The notes beneath the pieces were generated by a model, which saw only the letters and a program-made list of their open reading frames with translations, did no database searches and was not told where the DNA came from. Positions 1 through 8,330 of a stretch of DNA of 64,000 nucleotides are shown piece after piece. This stretch comes from Pseudomonadota bacterium (lineage in GTDB: Bacteria > Pseudomonadota > Alphaproteobacteria > Rhizobiales > Xanthobacteraceae). The number at the start of each line of letters is the position of its first letter. Positions within the stretch are counted from its first letter, which is position 1. The translations under genes and the position numbers were made by a program. The DNA lies in the NCBI GenBank assembly GCA_023423415.1, contig JAFAFP010000151.1:11291-75290 (forward strand), in the 5' to 3' direction.

Positions 1-509
1 AACCAGTTACATGGAAACTCTTCCATTATGTTTTCGACGACGCCTTCGCCTTCGAATTCCGGGAAGGGCGGAAATGCCGGCGGCTCACCCTCGCCGAAAT
101 AGGCGTAGATCAAGCCCAGATGCTCGCGAGTAGGATAAGCCGCGATCCGTACACCAGGAGCGGGGCCAGACGGAACTTCACCAGGCCGCTCGACGCATGC
201 TCCGTTACCGTCAAAGGTCCAGCCATGATAGAAGCAGCGGATGCAATCGCCGCGAACCCATCCGGTCGACAGTTGCGTATTCCGGTGGGCGCAACGGTGA
301 TCGACAACGAAAGCCGTTCCGGACTCACCGCGATAAAGCGTGAATTTCTCGCCCATGATCAGAATCGGACGCGCGGTCCCGGACGCCAACTCTTTCGACA
401 TGTAAACCGGTTGCCAGAACTTCCGGAGAAATCGTCCTCCTACCGTGTTCGGGCCAGCAAGCGCGTAGTCCATGCTCTTGCTTTTTAACTGCGTTGTCCG
501 CGCATCCAT
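1..509 (-). CDS. Rieske [2Fe-2S] aromatic ring-hydroxylating oxygenase, alpha subunit (5' part only)
   Basis: The gene runs off the left edge; 169 N-terminal codons are present. It starts at ATG 509-507, preceded by a good GGAGGAAG ribosome site. The Rieske cluster ligands are clear: C73-x-H75, then 16 residues, then C92-x2-H95 (motifs RCAHR and CFYHGW). This is the N-terminal domain of phthalate/vanillate-type oxygenase large subunits, which pass electrons from a reductase to a mononuclear iron in a C-terminal domain that lies outside the window. A matching PDR-type reductase is at 1948-2916, so the two probably form a two-component ring hydroxylase. The substrate cannot be read from this part. 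Confidence 0.88.
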   Translation of the reverse strand, partial: MDARTTQLKSKSMDYALAGPNTVGGRFLRKFWQPVYMSKELASGTARPILIMGEKFTLYRGESGTAFVVDHRCAHRNTQLSTGWVRGDCIRCFYHGWTFDGNGACVERPGEVPSGPAPGVRIAAYPTREHLGLIYAYFGEGEPPAFPPFPEFEGEGVVENIMEEFPCNW

Positions 510-731
510 GATCTTCCTCCGCTCTTCGCAATTGTTGAAGGCGATATGCACCACCTCTCAATTGGAAAAGTTACAGGGAGCGCACGCTGGCGGATAGACA
601 TCCGCCGCTGACATTTACGCAGCAATTTATAGCGAGTCAGGTATGAATGAGAGCGTGAGGTTTTCCGGCCCTCACCTTGATATCAGCACAGCAATCTTGT
701 GGGCGATCCTGATCACCAACCGGAAATCGTC

Positions 732-1709
732 TTAGCCGCCATGAAGGCGATTGCCCCTCTTCTTCGTTTTGCTTGTCGACACAGATGAACTCTGCGCAGT
801 CACCTTCTTCAAACAATTGATGAAGAGCGTCTCTGCGACGCTCACCCGCCGAGAGCGCAAGCGGGCGACGCATACGGCCCATGGTGACAGTTCGTCCGTA
901 ATCGGAAGGCAGCGCACGAGATTCGCTTCGCGATCCAGCCATCGCGCCAAGGCCGCAGGCAGCGCCGTCAGCATATTCGCATCGCGCACAAGACTGATGA
1001 TGTAGTGCAACTCGAGCGCCTCGACGATGACGGGATTCCTGTTCTCAGAATGCATCATCAAATTGCGCTCGACGGCCCGCCGCGTGGACGTCTCGATCGG
1101 CATCAGGACCCATCGCTCGCCTGCCAGATCCGCCCAATCGGCCCTCTTGCGGCGCGTCAATGGATGCCCCGGCGGAGCAACAACTACAGCATGCTCATTG
1201 TAGAGAACCTCGACGATGAGTTCCTCATTGCTGAACTTTCGGATGTCCAGATGAGTGATGATGATGTCACAGCGGCCATTGATCATGTCCGCAATCAATC
1301 CATCAGCAAAATTGCTCTGCAGCCGGATAGTCAGTTTTGGCGCTTGTTCGGTTGCTAGCATCACCGCCTCCGCCAGCAATTTTGGAGAAAACGCGCCCAT
1401 CATTCCGACATTGAGCGCCCCTCCGACGCCGCGCGACAGCGCGTCGAAATCCGCCTCGGCGCGGTCGATCTGCCCCAGTATTTGTTCCGCGTGCCAAATG
1501 AGGGTCTGACCCAGCGATGTTGGCACCACGCGCCGGGTTGTGCGTTCGAACAAGCTCGCGCCCACCAGATCCTCAATTTCACTCAACCCGCGGGAGATCG
1601 CGGATTGCGATGTGTGCAGAATTTCGGCGCTGCGGCTGATGCTGAGTTCACGACCGAGAGTTTCGATCAGCCGGAAATGTCGAACCGTCAACTTCTGTTT
1701 GAACTTCAC
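732..1709 (-). CDS. LysR-family transcriptional regulator
   Basis: 325 aa, normal for the family. Residues ~8-67 form the LysR winged helix-turn-helix (LIETLGRELSISRSAEIL, then a QSAISRGLSEIE recognition helix). The remainder is a type-2 periplasmic-binding-like effector domain. The N-terminus resembles the GbpR/PcaQ branch, whose members respond to sugars or aromatic acids. It lies between the Rieske oxygenase (same strand) and the reductase (divergent), the usual position for a local activator of aromatic catabolism. The C-terminal ~20 residues are basic and low-complexity. The effector is unknown. Confidence 0.9.
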   Translation of the reverse strand: MKFKQKLTVRHFRLIETLGRELSISRSAEILHTSQSAISRGLSEIEDLVGASLFERTTRRVVPTSLGQTLIWHAEQILGQIDRAEADFDALSRGVGGALNVGMMGAFSPKLLAEAVMLATEQAPKLTIRLQSNFADGLIADMINGRCDIIITHLDIRKFSNEELIVEVLYNEHAVVVAPPGHPLTRRKRADWADLAGERWVLMPIETSTRRAVERNLMMHSENRNPVIVEALELHYIISLVRDANMLTALPAALARWLDREANLVRCLPITDELSPWAVCVARLRSRRVSVAETLFINCLKKVTAQSSSVSTSKTKKRGNRLHGG

Positions 1710-1762
1710 AGGCCACCACCATGTTCACGGTTCAACTTCACATGCCCCTCGTTCCGCCATCC

Positions 1763-1778
1763 ATACCGGGACTGGTAT
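1763..1778. promoter_or_regulatory. Candidate LysR box (ATACC-N6-GGTAT)
   Basis: An interrupted palindrome lies in the 238-bp divergent gap between the LysR start (1709) and the reductase start (1948). LysR proteins typically bind short dyads of this spacing upstream of a divergently transcribed target. The palindrome is seen directly; its function is inferred. Confidence 0.4.
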
Positions 1779-1947
1779 AAGTCTTTGCGAAAATGTCAAA
1801 CGACGCAAGGTTCACTCCGGACACGATCAACGTATACTTTTTCCACATAAGCGGCAGAGGCGCACTCGTTCCGTTCCAACTGAACAGCGGGAGTGCCGGC
1901 TGTTTGTGTTTGCCACAGCGGCTCAGCGACCAGTGGAGAGCGCCCTC

Positions 1948-2916
1948 GTGACTGCACCGTTTACGTTTATTGAGTTGTCGATTGGCGAAATTCGTCACGA
2001 GGCTGTCGACGTAGTATCGTTCGAGTTGTTGCCCCGCCCTGGCGTTGAACTCCCCGCCTTTACGGCAGGCGCGCATATTGACGTTCATCTTCCGGGCCTC
2101 ATCGTTCGCAGCTATTCGCTGCTGAATGACCAAAGGGAGCGAGATCGTTACGTTATCGCGGTTCGAAAGGAAACTTCCGGCCGGGGCGGCTCTCTCTATA
2201 TGCATGAGCAGCTTGTCCAGGGAGGCAAGCTGACAATCAGCTCCCCCAAAAACAACTTTCCACTCGTTGAGAACGGCTCGCATGTTGTCTTTATAGCTGG
2301 CGGCATCGGTATCACGCCGATCTGGAGCATGATCCAGCGATTGCAGGAACTAGAGCGATCCTGGGAGCTTCACTATTGCGCCCGCAGTTCCCGCCACGCT
2401 GCTCTTTATGACAAGCTGATGCAGCTTGGTGCGCAGCGGCCTGAATCCGTCCACTTCCATTTCGACGAGGGTCGCGCCGACAAGATGGTGAATGTCGCCT
2501 CGCTCATCGCAGAAGTCCGCCCAGATGCGCATCTCTATTGCTGCGGTCCATCTGGGATGATGACGGCGTTTAAAGAGGCGACGGCGGATTGGCAGGCCGA
2601 CCACGTTCATACCGAGTATTTTTCGGCTGGTTCGCAGGAAAAAGCGAAAGGCGGATTTGAAGTCGAGCTGGCCCGGTCTGGTCGGACGATCAACGTCGGA
2701 CACGACCAAAGTATTCTTGATGCGCTCATCGCTGCAGGCCTCGACGCGCCCCATTCTTGCAAGGAGGGCGTATGTGGAAACTGTGAAACACGCGTGATTG
2801 CAGGAACTCCGGATCACCGCGATCTGGTTCTCACTGCAAAGGAACGGGAAAGTGGCCAGACCATGATGATTTGCTGTTCCGGATGCGTGGGTGAGAAACT
2901 CGTTCTTGATTTTTGA
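1948..2916 (+). CDS. PDR/VanB-family oxidoreductase (FMN, NAD(P)H and C-terminal [2Fe-2S] ferredoxin)
   Basis: 322 aa from a GTG at 1948, chosen because GGAGAG sits 9 nt upstream. The upstream reading frame has no family similarity. Order of domains: FMN-binding barrel with RSYS at 54-57, NAD-binding domain with GGIGITP at 118-124, and a plant-type ferredoxin domain with C271-x4-C276-x2-C279 and a distal Cys near 309. This is the phthalate dioxygenase reductase / vanillate demethylase reductase architecture, which moves electrons from NAD(P)H to a Rieske oxygenase. The partial Rieske gene at 1-509 is the obvious partner. The extradiol dioxygenase gene follows 42 bp downstream. Confidence 0.9.
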   Translation: MTAPFTFIELSIGEIRHEAVDVVSFELLPRPGVELPAFTAGAHIDVHLPGLIVRSYSLLNDQRERDRYVIAVRKETSGRGGSLYMHEQLVQGGKLTISSPKNNFPLVENGSHVVFIAGGIGITPIWSMIQRLQELERSWELHYCARSSRHAALYDKLMQLGAQRPESVHFHFDEGRADKMVNVASLIAEVRPDAHLYCCGPSGMMTAFKEATADWQADHVHTEYFSAGSQEKAKGGFEVELARSGRTINVGHDQSILDALIAAGLDAPHSCKEGVCGNCETRVIAGTPDHRDLVLTAKERESGQTMMICCSGCVGEKLVLDF

Positions 2917-2958
2917 CGCAACGGCGCAATTTTACATTCCATCGAAAGAATACAGCAC

Positions 2959-3915
2959 ATGACAAGCATTCGCTCCCTGTCCAGCACCCCTCACCGGCGC
3001 CCAGGCATGTTGGGCGTCCATTCTGTCCGGGACTTTCATTTTTCCGTTCCGGACTTGAGCGTGGCCGACCGTTTCTACAAAGCATTCGGTCTTGATGTGC
3101 GATCAGACGGCGATCGACTCGATCTATTTACCCACGGGCATGAGCAACGGTGGGGCTCTATCGGCGAAGGAATTCGTAAGAAGTTCGGTTTCATCTCCTT
3201 CGGTATATACGAGGAGGACGAACATCCATTCAAACGACGGCTCGAAGAGCTCTCGATTGACCGGATGGACCCGCCGGCTGGCTTCGATTCAAATGGGATA
3301 TGGTTCAGAGATCTGGACGGCAATCCGATTGAGATCAGAGTGGCTGAGAAGACTGCTCCGGATGAAAAGGCCATCGTCAGCAACCCTTCCGGATTGCCCA
3401 ATCTGCGTAACGCGCCAAGCCGCAGCCAGGCGCCGCTCGTGTACCCACGACGTCTAGCGCACATTCTGCTCTTTACACGGGATATATCGAAGACGATCGC
3501 TTTCTATGAGCGCGTGCTTGGCATGCGCCTGTCCGACCGCAGTGGCGAAATCATCGCATTCATGCATGGGATCCATGGCAGCGATCACCACATGGTGGCC
3601 TTTGCAAAATCAGATGCGCCGGGCCTTCATCATCTGAGTTGGGACGTCGGTTCAATCAACGATGTCGGCTTCGGTGCGAAGCAGATGGTCGAAAAAGGCT
3701 ATGTGGATGGCTGGGGACTCGGACGGCATGTCCTCGGCTCCAACTACTTTCATTATGTCCGAGATCCCTGGGGCAGCTACTCGGAATATTCCTGCGATAT
3801 CGACTACATCCCTGCTGATGTCGACTGGATTGGACAAGACCACCCGCCGGAGGACTCGTTCTATGTCTGGGGACCAAATCCGCCGGAGGACTTTGCCTTT
3901 AATCACGAAGCATAG
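2959..3915 (+). CDS. Type I extradiol ring-cleavage dioxygenase (VOC superfamily)
   Basis: 318 aa with two vicinal-oxygen-chelate domains, the length expected for BphC/catechol 2,3-dioxygenase-like enzymes. The C-terminal domain carries the iron triad: H168 (LAHILLF), H224/H225 (GLHHLSWDV) and E276 (SYSEYS). The first domain lacks these ligands, as is usual. It follows the reductase by 42 bp and probably shares its transcript. With the Rieske oxygenase and reductase it would open a dihydroxylated ring. The ribosome site before ATG 2959 is weak; ATG 3007 is an alternative start. Substrate is unknown. Confidence 0.85.
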   Translation: MTSIRSLSSTPHRRPGMLGVHSVRDFHFSVPDLSVADRFYKAFGLDVRSDGDRLDLFTHGHEQRWGSIGEGIRKKFGFISFGIYEEDEHPFKRRLEELSIDRMDPPAGFDSNGIWFRDLDGNPIEIRVAEKTAPDEKAIVSNPSGLPNLRNAPSRSQAPLVYPRRLAHILLFTRDISKTIAFYERVLGMRLSDRSGEIIAFMHGIHGSDHHMVAFAKSDAPGLHHLSWDVGSINDVGFGAKQMVEKGYVDGWGLGRHVLGSNYFHYVRDPWGSYSEYSCDIDYIPADVDWIGQDHPPEDSFYVWGPNPPEDFAFNHEA

Positions 3916-4984
3916 ACATTCTTACAAGAAACCTATTAACGCCATGGAGAATGATCGTACAGTCGACACCTCATTCCGGCAGAGGTGTCGGCTGAAAAAC
4001 AGAACATGGCGCTCACTGTCAGCGCATATGCGGGGAATCGATTCGCCGGAATGCGCAAGTGCAGCGCCGAGTCCGGCATTGGTGTTCCCAACTCAACCCT
4101 TGCCGGATGTCACGACCAGGATCTTTGCCATTTCGCGGCCTTTCTCTATCGTGAGTGCAGTGCCGTGATCACCAGCGTGGTGACGTCGAGCCATGCTTGC
4201 ATAGCGCGGTCACGAAGCGTGGCATCGATCTCTCGACGATTCTGTAGTCGCCATCAATGGCGAGCAGGCCGACCTCGATTTTCTGACAGAAGATGCGAGC
4301 GCCGGCGTTACCCGTGCTGCCGGCCACGGCGCGGCCACGGAGTGTTCTGTAGATGTGAATGGAACCACCCGCACCGACCTTCGTTCCCGATGTTGCCGAC
4401 CTGAGTACGCTGACATATCCATCCGGAAAAAATCGACTGACCCGAGCGCACGGACGTTACACGTCGGTAACAGCAAGAAATCTCCATCAGTGTCGTTCCC
4501 GACCCCCACGGTCGCGCTCGCCGGATGCAACCTTGCTTGGAGAATGTTGGATCGCAGTTCCGCTCCCTCCGCCAGCGCCCAGGAAATCTCTTTCTCTGGT
4601 CTTTGCGCGTGCCGCAGGCAACGCAGAAACGCGGGCATTTTTAACGTCAGCTCTGCACCCGCAACAGGCCAATTGCCCAATTTCATTCTCCGAACGGGCA
4701 ATATTCTCTCACCTGTGAACTCGCTGGAAAAAGTGCTGAGGTTGGCAGCCTGCAAGATCAATGACCTACAGAGGCCCGCGAGCCCAACGGTTGGAATCTC
4801 TGTCGGAGAGGGAAACGGCTGCCGAACTTTGCCAACGATTATTGGACTCCCGTCCCTGCCCTTCCGCCAGCGGCCTTTCAACCACGCGCTCTCTCCCAGC
4901 TCCCCCTGACTAGAAGCCGTGTATTTGGCAGATCCTAAAAGCGAGCTCTGCATCTCTCGCAAACCGGCAAGCGCTTCCGACATT

Positions 4985-5030
4985 CTCTGAAGCCGATTTT
5001 CCTCTGAAGCCGATTTTCTCTGAAGTTGGA
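4985..5030 (+). repeat. 17-bp tandem repeat, 2.6 copies
   Basis: CTCTGAAGCCGATTTTC occurs twice back to back (4985-5001, 5002-5018). It is followed by a partial, diverged third copy beginning TCTGAAG. It lies in the gene-poor stretch. Function unknown; replication slippage is a sufficient explanation. Confidence 0.7.
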
Positions 5031-5134
5031 CTCGTGCCAAAAGTTTCAGATCCTTCGGGGAACTAGGCCAATTCAGCGTTGCTCCTTCGCTCCAGTTGGA
5101 ATCTGACCCGCTCGGGCAACGGTGGTTCAGAAAA

Positions 5135-5165
5135 GGAGTGTTCTCGGTTCGAATCCTATCACTCC
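5135..5165 (+). other. tRNA-like T-arm remnant flanked by a GGAGTG/CACTCC dyad
   Basis: GGAGTG (5135-5140) and CACTCC (5160-5165) are exact inverted repeats that could form an acceptor-like stem. Between them lies GGTTCGAATCC, the conserved T-loop sequence of tRNAs. The D and anticodon arms are absent, and stem pairing around the T-loop is imperfect, so this is not a working tRNA. It could be a scar of a tRNA or an attachment site of an integrated element. Confidence 0.35.
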
Positions 5166-5484
5166 AGACAAGCCAGTCCGGTCTCCGCACCCCGCAGGAC
5201 CCATTTCGCGAAGAAGCCGCGATTGCGGAGCCTTTTGACGGAGTGCTGCAGTCTCTGACGTTCTCGAATACTTAGAACTCCCGCGTTGCTCTCGCAAATC
5301 TCTGACCCCACGCGGGATTATTCTTGAATTCGGGGGACGGGGCTTGGAGAACAAGTTCGATCCAGACTGACTGGCCGGAGGAGCAGTGTACCGTCGCAGC
5401 ATGGCTCCATGGCGACAGCGCGTCAGCCAGTCGACCGGCCCGCCGTTGACGACGAGGCCGGCATCCTCGACGAGAAGCTCTACC

Positions 5485-5835
5485 AACCCGTTCGGAGAAA
5501 TCGAGCAACAGATCAAAGCAACGACCGGGGGCACGGATCCGGCGGCGCTAAGGGATGCCGCGATAGCAAGCGTGCGGGCTTTGGTGACGGGTGACCAAAC
5601 CAAGGCAGCGCAAGCGCGGCAGCAAGCGACAGAAACGCTGGCGCGGACCCAAAATATTCCTGCAGATGAAGCCCGCAACCAAATCAACCGATATGAGCAA
5701 CAGTATCGGCGAGCTGTAGATCAAGCCAAAGAGAAGGCTGCTGACGCGGCCGACGCAACCGCGAAGGCTGCGTCTCGTGGCGCATTCTCGGCCTTCCTGG
5801 CATCTCTTACGCTGGCGATGTCAATAGCATCGTGG
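5485..5835 (+). pseudogene. C-terminal fragment of a PhnA-like rhizobial membrane protein
   Basis: The frame encodes a charged, Ala/Gln-rich helical segment with repeated DQTKAAQARQQATETLA-like and RRAVDQAKEKAADAAD-like patterns. It ends in SRGAFSAFLAS, which resembles the start of the last membrane helix of proteins annotated as PhnA-like in Bradyrhizobium relatives. No N-terminal part or start codon with a ribosome site is visible. After about 5800 the helix does not continue plausibly in frame. I read it as a broken relic; the family assignment is from memory and uncertain. Confidence 0.4.
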
Positions 5836-6026
5836 GGTCGGTTCATCGCCCTCCAGGGACGGGCGAGCGTGTTCGTATTCCTTCGCGCTGGTGGTCCATC
5901 GTGCCACGCCGGTGAACAATCGGGTTCTCTTTGACGCGCGTCGTCGACGGCCTTTGACGGTTGTCAATGATCCTCGGCGTGCATCGCGCTAGTAAAACTT
6001 CAATTTTGTCGACACAAGGCGATCCG

Positions 6027-7550
6027 ATGAACATCCACGCGCAAGCCCCTATTGCCAAGCAGCAGCCGTATTCGGGTTTCGACCGTTTGCCGATCGGGGG
6101 TGAATGGCGACAGGGAAAGATGCGTGCTCTGAAGGACATCGATCCCTATACGGACGAGGTCCTGCTCGAAATCCCACAAGCCGATCGCAGCGATCTCGAT
6201 GACGCATATGCTGCGGCCGCGCGCGCACAGACAGCCTGGGCGCAGGAGCCCGCAAGCGCGCGAGGAGAGGTCTTGCACGGAGCGGCGCACATTATGGAGA
6301 TGCGTCGCGATGAGATCGTCTCCTGGCTCATCCATGAGTCGGGCAGCACGCGTCTGAAGGCAAATCTGGAATGGGCCTCGTCGCACGCGATCATGTTGTG
6401 GGCGGCCTCGGCCGCAAGCCAGGTGAATGGGCGGCTTCTGCCGACGGACATTCGTGGCAAGGACAGCTCCGTCCTGCGCAAGCCGGTGGGCGTGGTGGGC
6501 GTGATCAGCCCATGGAACTGGCCGTTGCATTTGTCCGCCCGCTCGGTGGCTCCCGCTTTGGCGGTGGGAAACGCGGTGGTCATCAAACCCGCGAGCGACA
6601 CGCCCGTCACAGGCGGACTGCTGCTGGCGAAGATTTTCGAGGAGGCCGGCCTGCCGTCCGGCCTTCTCAACGTCACCGTCGGACCAGGCTCGGAAATTGG
6701 AGAGGCCTTCGTCACCCACCCGACGCCGCGCGTGATCTCGTTCACGGGGTCTACGCCGGTCGGCCGCAAGATCGGTGAACTCGCAGCAAAGGCGGCGATC
6801 ATCAAGCGCGTCGACCTCGAGCTGGGCGGCAACGGCCCATTCGTGGTGCTCGACGACGCCGATCTTGATCAAGCCGTCGAGGCTGCGGCGTTCGGAAAAT
6901 TCCTGCACCAGGGCCAGATCTGCATCGCCATCAACCGCATAATCCTCGACGAGCATGTGTATGACGCCTTTCTCGACCATTTTGTCGCGCGCGTCAAAGC
7001 CTTGAAGGTGGGAAATCCGGATGAGGCCGACACGGTCATCGGACCGATCATCAACGACTCGCAACTCAAACGGCTCGTGGAGCGAATCGACAATGCACGC
7101 CATTCCGGCGCGCGAGAACTGGTCCGCGGCGAACCGTCCGGACGAATATTGCCGCCGCACGTCTTCGGTGACGTGACGAACGATATGGAGCTCGCACGCG
7201 AGGAAATCTTCGGACCGATCGCGCCCATCATCCGCGCCCGAGGTGAGGATGATGCGCTCGCCATCGCGAATGGGACGCAATACGGTCTCGCGGGAGCGGT
7301 GTTCACGGCCGACCTAGCCCGCGGCGCCCGATTTGCGCAGCAAATGCAGGTCGGGATGGCGCACGTCAACGATCAATCGGTGATCGATCTGCCCACCTGT
7401 CCATTCGGAGGCGAGAAGAATTCGGGCATCGGCCGTTTCAACGGCGAATGGGCCATCGAAGCCTTCACGAGCGATCAATGGGCGACCATGCAGCACACGC
7501 CGCGACACTATCCGTGGACGGCGCCCGAAGTGCAGGGTCCGTGGTCATGA
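6027..7550 (+). CDS. NAD(P)-dependent aldehyde dehydrogenase
   Basis: 507 aa, full length for the ALDH superfamily. Visible landmarks: the oxyanion Asn N164 in SPWNWP, catalytic Glu E265 in LELGGNGP, the FTGSTPVG nucleotide-binding loop, catalytic Cys C299 in GQICI, and EEIFGPI. Start ATG 6027 begins the conserved region; the reading frame extends 22 codons upstream without support. The overall look ([24 protein letters not shown]) is that of benzaldehyde/vanillin-type dehydrogenases. That would suit the nearby aromatic ring-cleavage genes, since meta-cleavage and side-chain routes yield aldehydes. Substrate is inferred only. Confidence 0.92.
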   Translation: MNIHAQAPIAKQQPYSGFDRLPIGGEWRQGKMRALKDIDPYTDEVLLEIPQADRSDLDDAYAAAARAQTAWAQEPASARGEVLHGAAHIMEMRRDEIVSWLIHESGSTRLKANLEWASSHAIMLWAASAASQVNGRLLPTDIRGKDSSVLRKPVGVVGVISPWNWPLHLSARSVAPALAVGNAVVIKPASDTPVTGGLLLAKIFEEAGLPSGLLNVTVGPGSEIGEAFVTHPTPRVISFTGSTPVGRKIGELAAKAAIIKRVDLELGGNGPFVVLDDADLDQAVEAAAFGKFLHQGQICIAINRIILDEHVYDAFLDHFVARVKALKVGNPDEADTVIGPIINDSQLKRLVERIDNARHSGARELVRGEPSGRILPPHVFGDVTNDMELAREEIFGPIAPIIRARGEDDALAIANGTQYGLAGAVFTADLARGARFAQQMQVGMAHVNDQSVIDLPTCPFGGEKNSGIGRFNGEWAIEAFTSDQWATMQHTPRHYPWTAPEVQGPWS

Positions 7551-7602
7551 TCGAATAGCAGACCGAAACACACCGCACCGGCAGTCGCAGCAGGAGCATT
7601 CC

Positions 7603-7764
7603 ATGGCTGTACTAACCGCGCTCCGAACCGTCACCCTTCCCCACGGTGAAATCATTCCCGCCCTGGGTCAGGGCACCTGGCAGATGGCCGAGGACCCGCG
7701 GCGAGCCCGAGCTTGGCGACCGCATCATGCGCGCGTTGATTTTGCGCCGCACCGCCCTGATTGA
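7603..7764 (+). pseudogene. N-terminal fragment of an aldo/keto reductase
   Basis: A short frame of 53 codons with an AGGAG ribosome site begins MAVLTALRTVTLPHGEIIPA and continues LGQGTWQMAEDPRR. This is the characteristic N-terminus of an aldo/keto reductase, the first strand plus the GQGTW loop. After about 36 residues similarity stops and the frame closes at 7764; the NADPH-binding and catalytic parts (DxxxxY, K, H) are missing. It is not a copy of the intact reductase at 12500-13381, whose N-terminus differs. A deletion relic is the simplest reading. Confidence 0.6.
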
Positions 7765-7858
7765 AGTGGGCGCCGGCGGACCCGCTGATCGCTCGAGCAC
7801 ATGGCGAAGCGTAGCTTTGCAATCGGATTAACACCGAGACAAACGGAGAGCGGCGAAT

Positions 7859-8167
7859 ATGGCGATATTTTGCAAACATCTCTCGGCAATCCGTGACGTT
7901 ATTCCGAGCGCCTTGGGGTGCGAAGAATGTCTGAAATTGGGCGATCCCTGGTTACATCTGCGGATCTGCCGCAGCTGTGGCCATGTCGGTTGTTGCGATC
8001 AGTCGCCAAATCGACACGCTACAAAGCATTTTCACGCAACAAAACACCCGATCATCGAAGCCTTTGATCCACCGGAAGGGTGGGGCTGGTGTTATGTCGA
8101 CGAAGTGATGTTCGATCTTTCGGGCCGACAGACACCGCATTTGGGGCCGATTCCACGATTCTACTGA
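7859..8167 (+). CDS. UBP-type zinc-finger protein
   Basis: 102 aa. The ZnF-UBP fold is indicated by C5/H7, C21-x2-C24, C37-x2-C40 with CRSCGHVGCCD, and a His-rich segment HATKHFHATKHP. Stand-alone bacterial UBP zinc fingers of this size are common in rhizobia and actinobacteria; in eukaryotes the same domain binds the free C-terminus of ubiquitin. The bacterial role is not established. The gene converges on the uvrA-like reading frame and overlaps its shifted tail by 7 nt. Confidence 0.8.
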   Translation: MAIFCKHLSAIRDVIPSALGCEECLKLGDPWLHLRICRSCGHVGCCDQSPNRHATKHFHATKHPIIEAFDPPEGWGWCYVDEVMFDLSGRQTPHLGPIPRFY

Positions 8168-8330
8168 GGCGCCGCGAGGCCATTGGACGCTGACGCGTCG
8201 GCCGCGAGCCGGGCCCTGAACCGCGACAGGTATGGCGCGGTGCGGCTTATGGACGATCCCGCGACCTCGGCAGGCGTGCCGAACGCCACCACATGACCGC
8301 CTTCGTCACCTGCACCAGGGCATATCCATG
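8161..8330 (-). pseudogene. Out-of-frame C-terminal tail of the UvrA2 gene
   Basis: The minus strand encodes PGAGDEGGHVVAFGTPAEVA, then SRTAPYLSRFRARLA, to a stop at 8161. This is the normal ending of UvrA-family proteins after the DWV.D motif, but in a different frame from 8306-10756. Restoring two nucleotides (GG) near 8320 would join the two frames. It is either a genuine truncation of about 50 residues or a sequencing/assembly error. Confidence 0.7.

Larger units (their letters stand above)
3916..5484. other. Gene-poor, probably decayed stretch
   Basis: About 1.6 kb without a convincing gene. Open frames exist on both strands (the longest at 4210-5190, minus), but they lack ribosome sites, conserved motifs and natural-looking composition. 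The stretch holds a 17-bp tandem repeat, a tRNA T-arm-like dyad and, at its right end, a fragment of a membrane protein. The pattern fits recombination scars or degenerating genes between two catabolic modules. Confidence 0.5.

Noticed and set aside
1540..1947. N-terminal extension of the reductase frame
   Set aside because: It overlaps the divergent LysR gene and shows no reductase similarity; GTG 1948 has a ribosome site.
5135..5165. A functional tRNA gene
   Set aside because: Only acceptor-like and T-loop-like parts are present; the D and anticodon arms are missing.
4210..5190. 326-codon minus-strand frame
   Set aside because: It lacks a ribosome site and recognisable domains, and its composition is unlike a folded protein. 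A competing plus-strand frame covers the same region equally well. Treated as non-coding.
6000..7280. 426-codon minus-strand frame
   Set aside because: Antisense of the aldehyde dehydrogenase gene; no domain content.
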